In this document: in pieces, positions 33,628 to 42,574 of the stretch
How positions within the stretch are numbered: the first letter of the stretch is position 1
Layout: each line of letters opens with the position of its first letter
From: Lacibacter sp. H407
Lineage (GTDB): Bacteria; Bacteroidota; Bacteroidia; Chitinophagales; Chitinophagaceae
Reading direction: 5' to 3'
NCBI RefSeq assembly: GCF_037892605.1
Contig: NZ_JBBKTU010000001.1
Location: 1,488,001-1,552,000 of the forward strand
DNA: 64,000 bases
Translations under genes and position numbers: made by a program
Notes under the pieces: generated by a model
The model's database searches: none
Seen by the model: the letters and a program-made list of their open reading frames with translations, nothing else
Told to the model about the DNA's origin: nothing

Positions 33628-33655
33628 AGCCTCTTGTTTTACAAGGGGCTTTTTT
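33628..33655 (+). terminator. Intrinsic terminator after the DUF1579 gene
   Basis: A 10-bp stem AGCCTCTTGT/ACAAGGGGCT (one G-T pair) with a TTT loop, followed by TTTTT, 21 bp after the stop codon. Confidence 0.85.
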
Positions 33656-33684
33656 ATGTAGATTTATTAAACAAACAATCATTT

Positions 33685-34701
33685 ATGCTCACCAACCGGA
33701 TCATCAATCCAAAAATGATCATTCAGTTTGCCTGGCGTTTACAGGCAGTATGTTTTGTCATCAGTGGTCTTGTATTTATTGCACATGATTTCTTACAAAT
33801 TCAATCAATAGCAATTCCTTTTTTACCGGTAGCAACGATTGGTACTGCAGTTGCATTTTATGTTGGGTTTAAAAATAACTCTGCCTATGATCGGTTATGG
33901 GAAGCCCGGCGTATTTGGGGAAGTATAACCAATGCCAGCCGCATGTGGGGTGCAATGGTGGCAGACGTAGTTGCTTCACGTGCCAGCTCTCCCGAAGAAG
34001 CAACTGCGGTGAAAAAAGAACTAATGTACAGGCATATCGCCTGGTTAAATATGCTTCGTTTGCAATTGCGACGTAAACCTGTTTTTCATGAATCATGGTA
34101 TGTGTCGTCCCCAAAGCTGCAGGTTGTGAGAGATGTATTTGGTGATGAGAAGTTTGAAGACCAGGCAGAGGCAGTAATGACAAAGTTTTTAAGTGCTGCT
34201 GAACGAAAAGAAGTTGAAAATAAACCAAATGTTGCATCATTCTTAATGAAAAGACAGAACGCAGAATTGATCCATTTAAAAAATAGAGGTTGGCTCGATG
34301 AATTTGAACACGGTGATATGGGCCGGTTGGTTCTTGAGTTTTATAATCAGCAAGGAGCATCGGAACGTATCAAAAGTTTTCCTTTTCCACGGCAGTATGC
34401 AAGCTTCAGTACAGTGTTCGTATTCATCTTTATTACGTTGCTGCCTTTTTCATTGATCGGCGAATTAGCAAAGCTGAATGCGAATATCAACTGGTTGGTA
34501 ATTCCGTTCACCATGTTGATCGCCTGGATATTTGCCGTGATGGAACAGATTGGAGATGCAAGTGAAAATCCATTCGACAATGGAGTAAACGATATTCCGA
34601 TGACAGCTATTTGCCGAAACATTGAAATTGAATTAAGAGAAATGCTGAGCGAAAAAGAATTGCCGCCCCGTATAGAACCTGTGAAAGGGATCTTGATGTA
34701 G
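33685..34701 (+). CDS. Bestrophin-family anion channel
   Basis: 338 residues from the ATG at 33685. The family block NNSAYDRLWEARRIWGSITNASRMWG is present, with hydrophobic helices near residues 15-60 and 245-300 and the late DPF-like segment ENPFDNGVNDIPM. Bacterial bestrophins form pentameric ion channels in the inner membrane. The start was moved downstream because the first 21 codons of the longer frame fall within the terminator region of the preceding gene. Confidence 0.9.
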   Translation: MLTNRIINPKMIIQFAWRLQAVCFVISGLVFIAHDFLQIQSIAIPFLPVATIGTAVAFYVGFKNNSAYDRLWEARRIWGSITNASRMWGAMVADVVASRASSPEEATAVKKELMYRHIAWLNMLRLQLRRKPVFHESWYVSSPKLQVVRDVFGDEKFEDQAEAVMTKFLSAAERKEVENKPNVASFLMKRQNAELIHLKNRGWLDEFEHGDMGRLVLEFYNQQGASERIKSFPFPRQYASFSTVFVFIFITLLPFSLIGELAKLNANINWLVIPFTMLIAWIFAVMEQIGDASENPFDNGVNDIPMTAICRNIEIELREMLSEKELPPRIEPVKGILM

Positions 34702-34723
34702 GATAGTGTGGTAGAAAAAATAG

Positions 34724-35872
34724 TTACCTCAACTCTTTCACTACTTCAGCAATTTTTTCCAACACAAAGGCGATCTCTTCATCTGTTGTAAATCGTCCCA
34801 AACTAAACCGAATCGAGCCGGCTGCTGCTTCATCCGTAATATGCATGGCTTGTAAAACATGGGAAGGTTCAATGGAAGCAGATGTACAAGCCGATCCTGC
34901 CGAAACAGCCATGAACTTATTGAGTCGGCCGATCAATTGATCTGCACCAGGAAATAAAAACGAAACATTTGCAACATGTGGTAGTAAATGGGCCCTGCTT
35001 CCATTTAGTTGGGTGTTGCCGATTGCCAGCAATCCATCAAGTAATTTATCTCGCAGTGCAGACAAACGAACACTTTCTGTTTGCAGTTCGTTGCTGCAAA
35101 TACCGCATGCCTTTCCAAGCCCGACTATGCCGGGCACATTTAACGTGCCGCTTCGCATACCACGTTCATGTCCGCCGCCATATTGCAATGGAGTCAATTT
35201 GACCCGTGGATTTTTTCGTCGTACATACAATACGCCTACTCCTTTTGGTCCGTATAATTTATGAGCCGATAATGCAAGCAGATCGATCTCATCTTCCACC
35301 ACATTTACAGGAATCTTTCCAACAGCCTGTGTGGCATCAGTGAAAAACAAAACGCCGTGTTGCTTCGCCAATTTGCCCACTTCCTTTACTGGCATGATGA
35401 CTCCCGTTTCATTATTGGCATACATCATGGCAATCAGAATGGTGTTTGGCTGAATGGCTTTTTCGATAACTGAAAGATCGGGCAAACCATTGGCATTAAC
35501 TTCCAATCTTGTAATGTTTGCACCTTTTCGTTCCAAGGCATCGCAAGTGTCCAGCACTGCTTTATGTTCTGTTTGCAGTGTAATAATGTGGTTGCCTTTT
35601 GCGTGATAAGTTTCAAACACGCCTTGCATGGCAAGGTTGATCGCTTCTGTGGCACCAGAAGTGAAAATAATTTCAGTTGGGTCAGCTCCAAGCAGTTTGG
35701 CCACTTGTTCACGACCTATTGCCACCGCTTCTTCAGCTACCCAACCAAAAGGATGTGTTTTGCTGGCTGCATTACCAAAATTGGTGCTGAAATAGGGCAT
35801 CATGGTTTCCAGCACCCCGGGGTCGCAGGGTGTGGTGGCATTGTAGTCGAGATAAACGGGAGATTTGATCAT
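34724..35872 (-). CDS. Cysteine desulfurase (NifS/IscS family)
   Basis: About 382 residues from the ATG at 35872, beginning MIKSPVYLDYNATTP, the standard start of the family. The PLP lysine lies in LLALSAHKLYGPKGVGVLYV, and the catalytic cysteine in SAGSACTSASIEPSHVL. It releases sulfur from cysteine as an enzyme persulfide for Fe-S clusters and thio-cofactors. No iscU or suf genes are next to it. It is convergent with the bestrophin gene. Confidence 0.93.
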   Translation of the reverse strand: MIKSPVYLDYNATTPCDPGVLETMMPYFSTNFGNAASKTHPFGWVAEEAVAIGREQVAKLLGADPTEIIFTSGATEAINLAMQGVFETYHAKGNHIITLQTEHKAVLDTCDALERKGANITRLEVNANGLPDLSVIEKAIQPNTILIAMMYANNETGVIMPVKEVGKLAKQHGVLFFTDATQAVGKIPVNVVEDEIDLLALSAHKLYGPKGVGVLYVRRKNPRVKLTPLQYGGGHERGMRSGTLNVPGIVGLGKACGICSNELQTESVRLSALRDKLLDGLLAIGNTQLNGSRAHLLPHVANVSFLFPGADQLIGRLNKFMAVSAGSACTSASIEPSHVLQAMHITDEAAAGSIRFSLGRFTTDEEIAFVLEKIAEVVKELR

Positions 35873-36215
35873 TGTTTCTATTCTGCAAATTATAGAATAA
35901 CTCCGTTTCTCAATGCCACTGTTTATGCGATTTATAATCAATCAGTTAGGGTTTAAAAGAACAGGACAAAACAACAGTTCAGACGATGCGGGCAAAGAAT
36001 GGCCCTATTCAAGACCGCTTTTTAACATTCTTTCTTAACGTGCCGGGCTACCTTTGCAATGCTTTCACCACCCACTAGCTATAAACACTTAGTTCCAGAA
36101 CAATTCTGCTGCGAGAGGAAATATTTCTCATCTTAAAACGTTACCGGCTATGAGTTTGGTGAAGAAGATTGTTTTTGTATTTTTAAATATCCAATATCCG
36201 TTAAAAAACACAACT
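35873..36215 (+). other. Intergenic stretch upstream of the L,D-transpeptidase gene
   Basis: 343 bp between divergent genes. TACCTTTG at 36049-36056 is a full match to the -7 element on the plus strand, giving a leader of about 150 nt, but I find no good TTG at the -33 spacing. No other gene or repeat is seen. Confidence 0.45.
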
Positions 36216-36980
36216 ATGAAACTATTCCGTGCCAATGCACTGTATCTGGCTATTGCAGCCTGCATTTTTTTACAAATCCCTATTGCTATTGCGGGCAATA
36301 ATCACGACGCTGCAACACTTACACATTATTTAGAGGAAAAAACAGAACCTGCTGCCGAGGTAAGCATGGAAGAAATGATTGAATTCAAGGCAGACAGTAT
36401 TTATGATACGCTTCACCTTTTGGAAGCTGGTTTGCAAGAAGAAGCCTTTGAGTTGGCTTACAAAGGCTACTACAAACTAATGGAGCAGGGCAGAGTGCAG
36501 AAAAAAGATGTACTAACCATCGCTGATTTTTCAAAACCATCTTCACAAGACCGTTTGTTTGTAATTGATATGGAGCAAGGAAAAATTCTACATAGAACAT
36601 TGGTGGCGCATGGCCGTAAAAGCGGGTTGATCTATGCTACCGATTTTTCAAATAAACCTGAATCAAACAAAAGCAGTCTTGGTTTCTTCTTAACGCTTCA
36701 AAGTTATTATGGATCAAAAGGCTATGCCATGCGTTTACAGGGTTTGGAAAAAGGCATCAACGACAAAGCATTTGAGCGGGCAATTGTATTACATGGTTCC
36801 GATTACGTAACCAATCAATTCGCCAATAGCAACGGATATTTAGGCCGTAGTCTTGGATGCCCTGCTGTACCAATGAAACAAACAAAAGCTATTATCAACA
36901 ACATTAAGGGCGGAAGTTTGTTATTCATTTATCACCCAACAGAACAATACAAAGAAAAATCAACGATCCTCAACAGTTGA
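36216..36980 (+). CDS. Murein L,D-transpeptidase catalytic domain family protein
   Basis: 254 residues from the ATG at 36216, where a signal peptide (to about IAIAG) begins; an earlier in-frame ATG at 36150 would add 22 residues. The domain includes DFSKPSSQDRLFVIDMEQGKIL, HGRKSG and the active-site region LHGSDYV to GRSLGCPAVP, in which His and Cys match the YkuD-like catalytic pair. It should act on periplasmic peptidoglycan. A terminator follows. Confidence 0.85.
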   Translation: MKLFRANALYLAIAACIFLQIPIAIAGNNHDAATLTHYLEEKTEPAAEVSMEEMIEFKADSIYDTLHLLEAGLQEEAFELAYKGYYKLMEQGRVQKKDVLTIADFSKPSSQDRLFVIDMEQGKILHRTLVAHGRKSGLIYATDFSNKPESNKSSLGFFLTLQSYYGSKGYAMRLQGLEKGINDKAFERAIVLHGSDYVTNQFANSNGYLGRSLGCPAVPMKQTKAIINNIKGGSLLFIYHPTEQYKEKSTILNS

Positions 36981-37028
36981 TGAAATAATAAAACGAATTA
37001 ACCGATTGAGATTCGATTCCTGATGATT

Positions 37029-37057
37029 AACCCTGCCATTCCTGACGGGGTTTTTTT
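37029..37057 (+). terminator. Intrinsic terminator after the L,D-transpeptidase gene
   Basis: AACCCTG pairs with CGGGGTT (one G-T pair) across a 10-nt loop, then seven T. It slightly overlaps the 3' end of the convergent membrane-protein gene. Confidence 0.82.
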
Positions 37058-37733
37058 AATGCACAATAAACCAGGAAACCAATTGGAGTATGACGCCCAC
37101 AATAAAACCTACATAAATTTCTGCCGGCTTATGATCGCTGGCAATAAAACGACTCGTGCAAATAACTCCTGTAATAAGAACAGCTAACAACAGCGATACC
37201 ACATCATCCAGTTTGTTTGCAAATAACAGCAGCGTGAAGAATGTGAGCAAACCGGCAGCACTCATAGCGTGCATACTCACTTTCATATAATTATTGATGA
37301 TGAGTGATGCAGAAGCAGCTATAAAAGCACAAAGCAAAAATGCACGAAGTTCAACCGGGTCGCCCAATGTTTTGGAAACGTAAAATGTCCAGAAGAAAAA
37401 TGTAATACAGGCAACGTAGGGAATAATGCGATCCTTTTGTGTGCGTAGTTGAATGGATTGAATAAAACCAAGTCCTTTTAATAACAACACAGTTACCAGC
37501 GGTAGAAAAATACTCGTACTGAATACACGAAGGAAAACAATCAATTTTTGTTCAGTGGGTACACCAATAAACACCAGGTTATTTCTGTACAACAGGTACA
37601 ATACAACCCATGCAATTACAAATAACGGATGAAAAATATAGGAAAGAAGGGTTGCAAGTGCATGCAATACCGGTGAACGATCTTCATTCTTTTCCAGTAA
37701 ATCACCTTCTTCCGTAACAAGCACCTGCTTCAT
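37056..37733 (-). CDS. PAP2-like integral membrane protein
   Basis: 225 residues with six or seven membrane helices. KVSMHAMSAAGL and SRFIASDHKPAEIYVGFIVG resemble the second and third phosphatase motifs of PAP2 proteins (Ser/His then Arg/His), while the first motif is weak (LRTQKDR near 117). It may dephosphorylate a lipid carrier, or it may be a degenerate family member. It begins 2 bp after the rpoN stop, so the two are cotranscribed. Confidence 0.65.
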   Translation of the reverse strand: MKQVLVTEEGDLLEKNEDRSPVLHALATLLSYIFHPLFVIAWVVLYLLYRNNLVFIGVPTEQKLIVFLRVFSTSIFLPLVTVLLLKGLGFIQSIQLRTQKDRIIPYVACITFFFWTFYVSKTLGDPVELRAFLLCAFIAASASLIINNYMKVSMHAMSAAGLLTFFTLLLFANKLDDVVSLLLAVLITGVICTSRFIASDHKPAEIYVGFIVGVILQLVSWFIVH

Positions 37734-37735
37734 GA

Positions 37736-39232
37736 TTATAATTGTTTACGCAACCTGGCCACCGGTATATTCAACTGTTCCCGGTATTTAGCCACAGTTC
37801 TGCGTGCAATATTATAGCCTTTTTCCTGAAGAAGTTCGGTAAGGCGCTCATCGCTTAAAGGTTTTCTTTTCTCTTCAGCATCTACCAGATCAAACAAAAT
37901 TTTCTTCACTTCCCGTGTAGATACTTCTTCGCCACTTTCTGTACTGAGTGATTCGCTGAAGAAAAATTTAAGACGATAGGTACCAAACTCAGTTTGTACA
38001 AACTTGCTGTTGGCAACACGGCTCACGGTGGAGATATCCAGTCCGGTTTTTTCTGCAATATCTTTTAAGATCATTGGGCGGAGTGTTGTTTCATCACCCG
38101 TCAGGAAAAATTCTTCCTGATGTTCCATGATGGAAGTCATGGTATGCAGCAATGTGTTTTGCCGTTGTTTGATGGCATCAATGAACCAACGGGCCGCATC
38201 AATTTTTTGTTTGATAAAAAGAACCGCTTCTTTTTGACGTTTATCACGTTTGCTGCCTTTGTCATATTCTTTCAGCATGTCCCTATAACCTTCGCTGATG
38301 CGGAGATCAGGCGCATTGCGGGAGTTAAGTGTAAGCTCCAGTTTACCACCGCTGTTGAGGATAAAGAAATCCGGAACAATATAGGTTTCCGCTTTATTTA
38401 CCTCGCCCACATTTCCACCAGGCTTGGGATTGAGCTTGATGATCTGTTGAATAATCGCTCTTAACTGCTCATCATCTAACGATAAGCTACGCTGAATTTT
38501 TTCGTAATGCTTTTTGGTAAACTCATCGAAATATTTTTCGAGGATGTTGATGGCCGCATGAATATCAGAAGCCGGATTGGCTTTTAATTTATGCCGGAGC
38601 TGAATCAGCAAACATTCCTGCAGATCACGTGCACATATACCGGCGGGTTCAAACTGCTGGATCAACTCGATTACTTCTTCCACTTCCTGATCAGATGATT
38701 CAATATTCTGGCGGAACGCCAGATCATTGACGATCGCACTGTTTTCACGGCGCAGGTACCCATCATCATCAATGCTTCCAACGATCTGTTCTGCGATCAC
38801 CTTCCGCTTGGCATCGAGGTTGAGCATACCCAGTTGCTGTAACAGTAATTCATAAAAGCTGGTTTCTAACCGAACCGGCGTTGTTTTATGATCTTCCTGA
38901 TCGGGATAATTATCATCTCTTGTGCGGTATTCAGCTACTTCATCATCTCCCTCGTTTACATAATCAGTGATGTCAATATTGTCATATTCATCATCACTGC
39001 CATCGAGATCGTATTCTTCTTCATCTGAAGTATCAAACTCATCTTTCACTTCATCAGTATATTGATCATCGCTTTCTTCGTCGGATTGTTCGAGTGCCGG
39101 ATTTTCTTCCAACTCTTCTTTGATCCGTGCTTCCAGATTTGCCGTAGGTACCTGCAGCAACTTCATTAACTGAATTTGCTGAGGCGATAACTTTTGCAGT
39201 AATTTTTGATGTAACCCCTGACTCAGTGACAT
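37736..39232 (-). CDS. rpoN: RNA polymerase sigma-54 factor
   Basis: 498 residues. Region I is Gln/Leu-rich (LLQKLSPQQIQLMKLLQVP). Region II is a long acidic segment (about 45-110). The core-binding domain follows, then the DNA-binding domain ending with the RpoN box ARRTVAKYREQL. Sigma-54 needs AAA+ activators; none is encoded in this window. The gene is divergent from a small exported protein gene. Confidence 0.96.
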   Translation of the reverse strand: MSLSQGLHQKLLQKLSPQQIQLMKLLQVPTANLEARIKEELEENPALEQSDEESDDQYTDEVKDEFDTSDEEEYDLDGSDDEYDNIDITDYVNEGDDEVAEYRTRDDNYPDQEDHKTTPVRLETSFYELLLQQLGMLNLDAKRKVIAEQIVGSIDDDGYLRRENSAIVNDLAFRQNIESSDQEVEEVIELIQQFEPAGICARDLQECLLIQLRHKLKANPASDIHAAINILEKYFDEFTKKHYEKIQRSLSLDDEQLRAIIQQIIKLNPKPGGNVGEVNKAETYIVPDFFILNSGGKLELTLNSRNAPDLRISEGYRDMLKEYDKGSKRDKRQKEAVLFIKQKIDAARWFIDAIKQRQNTLLHTMTSIMEHQEEFFLTGDETTLRPMILKDIAEKTGLDISTVSRVANSKFVQTEFGTYRLKFFFSESLSTESGEEVSTREVKKILFDLVDAEEKRKPLSDERLTELLQEKGYNIARRTVAKYREQLNIPVARLRKQL

Positions 39233-39291
39233 TTTCGCAGTACATTTATATGATTACAATGCTGTTCGAGGGGGCTAAATTAGAAAAAAAT

Positions 39292-39621
39292 ATGGTTATG
39301 TGTAAAAATTGGAACAATTTTTGTGGTTTGGCGGTTCTTTTCTTAACAATCCCCATACTTGGAAGAGCACAACAAACTGATTCTGTGCAGGTTTTAAATC
39401 CAAAACCAATTATTATCCAACCGCAAATTTTTAACAAATACAGTTTACTGCAGGCCAATCCTGCAAACAGCAAGCTCCAAAAACCAAATTTAGGAAGTCC
39501 TTTTGCCCACTGGGGGTTTATGTGTGTGGGCGAGTACAAGTTGGAGCAGAAAACCGGCATTCCATTAAGGGTCAGGCTTGGTTCACTCGACTATGTAAAT
39601 AAATTAGAAGGTAAGCGCTGA
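39292..39621 (+). CDS. Hypothetical exported protein
   Basis: 109 residues from the ATG at 39292 (39298 is equally possible). A signal peptide ends near LGRAQQ. The mature part has a Pro/Asn-rich segment and GIPLRVRLGSLDYVNKLEGK at the end. No family recognised, though I believe similar short proteins occur in Chitinophagaceae. It lies between divergent rpoN and a convergent helicase gene that ends 2 bp away. Confidence 0.6.
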   Translation: MVMCKNWNNFCGLAVLFLTIPILGRAQQTDSVQVLNPKPIIIQPQIFNKYSLLQANPANSKLQKPNLGSPFAHWGFMCVGEYKLEQKTGIPLRVRLGSLDYVNKLEGKR

Positions 39622-39623
39622 TC

Positions 39624-42101
39624 TTACTCAACGTTCAATTGCAGAAACTGTAAATGATTTTGTGCGGCACGCACGTCAGCAAAGCTATAGTCATCTCCCA
39701 AAGCAATTTTGTGTTCAGTTGTTGATTGGTCACTGAATAACTCAAGCCGGTTTAATATGGTTTGCAGTTTGGCAGGGCTCATGAGTTGTTCTGCTTTTAC
39801 AGCTCCCGTTTTTATTAGCTCAACAAGGTGCCCTTCGATTGTACTAGGTGTAAGCTTCCGCAGAGCAGCTATTTCGGCGATCGTTTTTCCTTCTTTGAAA
39901 TAGTTGAACGATGTAGTGCGTGTATCTTCTTTTACTTCGGTTGATCTTTCTTTTCGTTCCCGTTTAGGATGCTCTTTTTTTGCATCGATATTTGTCGCAA
40001 TATGATGCTCGTCGCAATAGTCTTTCACCATTTCCAGAATTTCCTCTCCATACTTTTCAACTTTGGCTTTTCCAAAGCCGCTGAGTTGCAGCAAATGTTC
40101 TTTTGTCAGTGGCAGATAAGTGCAGATCTCCTGCAGACTGTTACTGTTGGCCAGCATATAGATCGGCATATTATTGTCGTTGCAAACAGCATCCCGCCAC
40201 TCTTTTAATTTGAAGTACAAAGCGGCATGACTGATACCTGTCACCGTCGCTTGTTTTTGATTGGCAGCATAGCAGCTAACCTTTACCCTCGGTACAGCGA
40301 GATTCAACTTATGTTTTAAATAATCGGTTACTGCAAATTGTTGTTCTCCAAAATGCAATTGATAAATGGCTGTATGAAACGCAAGGTATAATGCCTGTAA
40401 ATGTTCATCCACTTCATCCGCAGCTGATTTCAGTTCAGTTACCAAAGGATGTTGCTTCACCTGCTGTTGCAGATTTTCTAATCGTGGAAGAAAATATGCA
40501 GCCGCATCCTGTACACGTTTTTGAAGTGCAGTATTTTTTTCAACAATAGGTTCTTCTTTTAACAACTCATTGATGCGTTGAATAAATTTGAGTGCGACGC
40601 TTTGTTCCTGTTGATACTGCAGCAGCAGTTCTGCGATCCAGTCTTCCGCATGTTCATTCAGATCGTGTTTGTGTTTGCTGATGGATTGTTGCAATTGTTT
40701 CAACGACAATGCTGTTTGAGCGAACGAAAACATTTCTTCCAGCAGTTGCTGTGAAAATAATTTCCTTGCCTGTTCAAAACGTTCGGGTAATGATCCTTTT
40801 GGTGTAAGTGCAGCTTGTCCATTCACCACCTGTTGATTACTGAAAATAACATTGGGTTGGATTTTTGACAGCAACACAATGCCATTTAAACTGGTACAGC
40901 GACTCAATGCTACATACACCTGTCCACTTGTGAACGACAGCCCTGCATCGATCATTACTTTTTCAAAAGTTAAGCCCTGGCTTTTATGAATGGTGATGGC
41001 CCATGCCAGCCGCAATGGGTATTGTTCAAATGTTCCAAGCACATCCTGTTCTAATTTGCCATCGGTCCGATTCAAAGAGTAACGTGAGTGATCCCAGGTT
41101 TCTTTTTGCACACGGATGTTTTCATTGCCGCAACGCACAATCACTTCTTCATCAGTTAATGAATGAACCACACCGATCTTTCCATTGAAAAATCGTTTCC
41201 CCAGCACATCATTTTTTAAAAACATCACCTGTGCGCCTTCTCTTAATACCAACTCTGCATCTGCGGGGTAACTATTCTCGGGAAACTCGCCTTCGATGTT
41301 TGCGGTGTAAGTGTAAGGAGGAGTACTTAGGCGTTGCAACTGTTGCCGGTTGATTAACTCTGCCTGGTTGTTGTGTGATGTAAGCGTAATAAATGTTTCA
41401 TCGCTATCAGGACGAAAGCCGGGTTGATAGCGTTCGTTTAGTATTTCTAAATCCTCTGCGTCCATTTGATTGTTCCGCACTTTGTTGAGCAGTCGCACAA
41501 ACAATTCTTCTTTCTGCCGGTAGATGGTTGTTAATTCAATCAACAACGGCATTTGTTCCTGTATGGCTTTGCTGTCGAAAAAGAAAGTAGTGGTATAATA
41601 TTCCTGCAGTACGGCCCATTCATGATTTTGTGCAACGGGTGGTAATTGAAACAGATCGCCGATGAACAACAGTTGCACACCACCAAACGGTTCATCGTGT
41701 TTGTAGCGTACGCTTCGCAGAATGGTATCGATGGCATCCATCACATCGCAACGCACCATACTCACTTCATCAATAATGAGTACTTCCATTTTACGGAGCA
41801 ATTGCAAGCGTTGTTTGTTATAGCGGATCTTTGCTAATAATTCTTGCTTACCTGTATTGGTTGGTAACAACGGATGCAACGGCAGTTGAAACAAGCTATG
41901 CAGCGTAACTCCACCTGCATTGATGGCGGCCACGCCTGTTGGTGCAGCTACGATGGTATTTTTGGCGCTATGTTCCTTGAGGTATTTTAGAAAAGTTGTT
42001 TTACCTGTTCCTGCTTTACCGGTAAGGAACACGCTTTCCTGCGTTTCGGTAACAAACCGATACGCTAATTCAAACCGTTCATTGCGTTCCACAGATTGCA
42101 T
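39624..42101 (-). CDS. Pif1/RecD-like helicase with HRDC and C-terminal helix-turn-helix domains
   Basis: 825 residues. The superfamily 1 helicase core has Walker A GKAGTGKTT (28-36), Walker B LIIDEVSM, GDLFQLPPV, and late motifs AITIHKSQGLTFEKVMID and VYVALSRCTSL. A helical spacer is followed by an HRDC domain (MPIYMLANSNSLQEI to LSGFGKAKVEKYGEEIL) and a helix-turn-helix of the HTH_40 type (KEGKTIAEIAALRKLTPSTIEGHL). HRDC and this HTH are better known from RecQ, so the combination suggests work on structured DNA. Confidence 0.9.
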   Translation of the reverse strand: MQSVERNERFELAYRFVTETQESVFLTGKAGTGKTTFLKYLKEHSAKNTIVAAPTGVAAINAGGVTLHSLFQLPLHPLLPTNTGKQELLAKIRYNKQRLQLLRKMEVLIIDEVSMVRCDVMDAIDTILRSVRYKHDEPFGGVQLLFIGDLFQLPPVAQNHEWAVLQEYYTTTFFFDSKAIQEQMPLLIELTTIYRQKEELFVRLLNKVRNNQMDAEDLEILNERYQPGFRPDSDETFITLTSHNNQAELINRQQLQRLSTPPYTYTANIEGEFPENSYPADAELVLREGAQVMFLKNDVLGKRFFNGKIGVVHSLTDEEVIVRCGNENIRVQKETWDHSRYSLNRTDGKLEQDVLGTFEQYPLRLAWAITIHKSQGLTFEKVMIDAGLSFTSGQVYVALSRCTSLNGIVLLSKIQPNVIFSNQQVVNGQAALTPKGSLPERFEQARKLFSQQLLEEMFSFAQTALSLKQLQQSISKHKHDLNEHAEDWIAELLLQYQQEQSVALKFIQRINELLKEEPIVEKNTALQKRVQDAAAYFLPRLENLQQQVKQHPLVTELKSAADEVDEHLQALYLAFHTAIYQLHFGEQQFAVTDYLKHKLNLAVPRVKVSCYAANQKQATVTGISHAALYFKLKEWRDAVCNDNNMPIYMLANSNSLQEICTYLPLTKEHLLQLSGFGKAKVEKYGEEILEMVKDYCDEHHIATNIDAKKEHPKRERKERSTEVKEDTRTTSFNYFKEGKTIAEIAALRKLTPSTIEGHLVELIKTGAVKAEQLMSPAKLQTILNRLELFSDQSTTEHKIALGDDYSFADVRAAQNHLQFLQLNVE

Positions 42102-42112
42102 AGATGATGAAA

Positions 42113-42490
42113 TTAATAGATAAGACGTTTATAGTCGAGTGAAGTTCCGCCAAAGTTAATGATCAAACCCAACTTCATTCCGGAGGCTTTTAAATAATTA
42201 AGTGTTTGTGCAATTGCAAAGTCAGCAATGCCATCCTTATTTACTTTTACCTCCACAATGATTTGCTCCCGTAGTGTAAAGTCTGCACTAAAAGAATGTT
42301 TCAGGGTTATTCCCTTATAGTCAACATAAATCTTATTCTCACGCACATAAGTAATATTCCTTTCCTGGAACTCAATCTCCATTGCATCTTTATAAACCAC
42401 TTCTTGAAATCCCAAACCAAGTGTATTATAAACTTCAAGACATACACCAACAATCTTGTATACTTCTGCTCGAAATAAAATATTTGTCAT
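42113..42490 (-). CDS. GxxExxY family protein
   Basis: 125 residues from the ATG at 42490. The name motif is present as GFQEVVY in YNTLGLGFQEVVYKDAMEIEF, and the body has the PD-(D/E)XK-like pattern FSADFTLREQIIVEVKVN, then ALQ-like AIAQTLNYLKASG and GLIINFGGTSLDYKRLI at the end. The biochemical role of the family is unknown to me; the strand order resembles restriction-endonuclease-like folds. A nested palindromic repeat lies directly upstream. Confidence 0.85.
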   Translation of the reverse strand: MTNILFRAEVYKIVGVCLEVYNTLGLGFQEVVYKDAMEIEFQERNITYVRENKIYVDYKGITLKHSFSADFTLREQIIVEVKVNKDGIADFAIAQTLNYLKASGMKLGLIINFGGTSLDYKRLIY

Positions 42491-42505
42491 GGAAATTATT
42501 TTAAA

Positions 42506-42568
42506 AAGCCACGAATTGCACAAATCTTCACGAATTCAAGTCGTGTGCATTCGTATAATTCGTGGCTT
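42506..42568. repeat. Nested palindromic repeat built from CACGAATT units
   Basis: Outer arms AAGCCACGAATT (42506-42517) and AATTCGTGGCTT (42557-42568) are perfect 12-bp inverted repeats. Inside, GCAC/GTGC and CACGA/TCGTG (42529-42533 with 42541-42545) can pair further. The unit CACGAATT or its complement recurs about every 19-20 bp. It lies between ssb and the GxxExxY gene. I recall similar sequences near GxxExxY genes in other genomes, but have not checked. Confidence 0.75.
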
Positions 42569-42574
42569 AAATAA

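Noticed and set aside
33869-34360. Minus-strand frame of 163 codons
   Set aside because: Fully antisense to the bestrophin family block; no support.
37000-37020. T-loop-like sequence (GATTCGATTCC) suggesting a tRNA
   Set aside because: No acceptor, D or anticodon stem can be drawn around it; it lies in a leader before a terminator.
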